DNA from: Blepharisma stoltei
Taxonomy: Eukaryota > Ciliophora > Heterotrichea > Heterotrichida > Blepharismidae
Reading direction: 5' to 3'
NCBI GenBank assembly: GCA_914767885.1
Contig: CAJZBQ010000032.1
Span: 806,001 to 870,000, forward strand
DNA length: 64,000 bases
In this document: positions 63,018 through 64,000 of the stretch, piece by piece
How the letters are laid out: each line of letters begins with the position of its first letter
Numbering within the stretch: position 1 is the first letter of the stretch
The notes under the pieces: model-generated
What the model was told of the DNA's origin: nothing
The model's input: the letters and a program-made list of their open reading frames with translations, nothing else
The model's database searches: none
Position numbers and translations under genes: made by a program

Positions 63018-63680
63018 TTATCCTCCTCTGCTGATATAAAGCACAAAAGTATCTCCTATCCTCAGCTCTAGTGCTTTATGTCTGTCATATACAAATCCCA
63101 TCCTTTTTACTTCAGTCACTATTTCTACACCAGGCTTTTTAATTTCAATCTGAATCCCTATCCTTGATACACTATCAGGTACAATACCCGCTTTTTCAGC
63201 TTTATAAGTATTTCTTGACACAGTCACGTCAACCCCTGCAAATTCGCTTCTAACTAGCTTCAAAAAAGGGTAAAAATAGTCATACACATATACTTGGTTA
63301 GGCTTCCCATAATATTCTCCATCATATCACTCAGTCTGTGACAGCTCAAGCTCACAATGTCTGGACACATTATAAAGATAAAGCTTTTTCTTTATACCGT
63401 CTGAGTCATCCTGAGGAGTTTTTGGAAATTCAGGCTCTAATTGTAAAGATTTTAAGATTTCGTGTGTATTTTGGATTATTGGGGCTTGCCAATGGACACT
63501 TTCAAGCTTAATCAGGCCCATTAAATTGAACCAGTTAATAGCAATTTCTATATTATCGCTTATACACACAGCAGTAATTTGTTGTGTGAAAGCTCTTCTG
63601 ATGTCTTCTCCATTAAATTTGCATTCGTCTCGATGTGCTCACAATTTTCTTTTGCCTTTATTTTAGGATATATAAAAATT
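63018..63680 (-). CDS. Unknown protein, C-terminal part, 5' end not in a continuous frame
   Basis: The minus-strand frame runs from TAA/TAG side at 63018 up to about 63680 through TGA Trp codons: ...KLWAHRDECKFNGEDIRRAF, TQQITAVCISDNIEIAINWF, NLMGLIKLESVHWQAPIIQN, ELSQTEWYDGEYYGKPNQVY, ending VYDRHKALELRIGDTFVLYISRGG. Upstream a stop appears and the G+C-rich block 63680-64000 begins, so the gene is probably interrupted there and continues outside the window. No family recognised; the last 60 residues alternate like a beta domain. Confidence 0.55.
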
Positions 63681-64000
63681 GAGGGGTAAACAAACCTACC
63701 CTCTTAACACCAGCGAATGGGTTAACCTTGGAAGGGGAGAGAGTCTGGGGTGAGTAAACGGCAAGGCTTTACTTTGTTTGGTAGAACGCGCAGCTTGCAT
63801 CCAAGTCAAGATTTTACCTTAACGGAGATGGAAGCTCGGAGTTGGAAAAGAGATGATAACCAGCAAAGTCAGGACAACCAATGGGGTAATGCTCCAGCAC
63901 AATACTAGGTGTTGCATCCTGGGATTCAGGAGACATCTTGGTCAACAACATAGAAAATTCGTTTTTTCAAATTTTCTGGAAGCTTGATAGGGGATACAGT
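63680..64000. mobile_element. G+C-rich block at the right edge, probable insert
   Basis: Composition changes abruptly at about 63685 (GAGGGGTAAACAAACC). No long frame. It follows directly after the point where the unknown minus-strand gene loses its frame, so it is likely another insert; its far end and any direct repeat are outside the window. Confidence 0.4.

Noticed and set aside
1-64000. Bacterial or macronuclear chromosome origin of the window
   Set aside because: Spliceosomal 15/16-nt introns and eukaryotic gene families exclude bacteria; no telomere repeats and many frame-breaking inserts argue against mature macronuclear DNA.

Overview
The window reads as germline (micronuclear) DNA of a heterotrich ciliate close to Blepharisma. 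Three things support this. (1) Reading frames of conserved proteins run through in-frame TGA at Trp positions, while TAA and TAG end genes. (2) Several genes carry spliceosomal introns of exactly 15 or 16 nt (for example 11134-11148, 18729-18743, 24273-24287, 24998-25013, 26324-26338, 44249-44263, 53709-53723). (3) Many genes are broken by DNA segments whose removal between short direct repeats restores one continuous frame, as expected of internal eliminated sequences (IESs). The genus is an inference from known biology of heterotrichs; the code, introns and frame-restoring inserts are visible directly. Many genes below are therefore given as one span with the inserts listed separately.

Layout. 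1-5236: end of a glyoxalase II gene, CTD-type phosphatase, TMEM184-like membrane protein, EF-hand protein, Pro-rich Cys protein, coiled-coil protein, PIG-Y. 5255-9942: a MITE, a PH-domain protein kinase and two proteins I do not recognise. 11032-21176: P5A ATPase, cyclic nucleotide phosphodiesterase, a small unknown protein and Integrator subunit 7. 21184-27971: two-WWE protein, kelch/coiled-coil protein, coiled-coil protein, RING-H2 membrane protein, CNNM-type transporter. 28106-30320: an element of about 1.2 kb with long terminal inverted repeats, then two minimal LSm14-type proteins. 30525-38802: tandem family of four intact genes (plus two decayed copies) combining a B-box-like zinc site, a coiled coil and two WWE domains. 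39490-54353: cathepsin L-like protease, TmcB/PAS-like 1403-aa membrane protein, PLAC8 protein, syntaxin, methyltransferase, PP2A B subunit, large coiled-coil protein. 54694-62975: tandem array of seven copies of an unrecognised gene of about 231 aa (four intact, three broken), then part of an unrecognised convergent gene.

Inserts fall into visible classes: (a) short AT-rich TA-bounded IESs (55, 90, 92, 111, 168 bp); (b) a MITE family with C-rich ends, a CTCCGTGAG(C/T)GAAC motif and 3-bp TNA target duplications, two copies sitting inside reading frames and one nested in a 467-bp TA-bounded IES; (c) a 234-bp almost perfectly palindromic foldback insert; (d) seven G+C-richer inserts flanked by direct repeats of about 9-15 bp, with no obvious common sequence. 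Class (d) is the observation I would follow up first, together with the WWE family and the 231-aa array.
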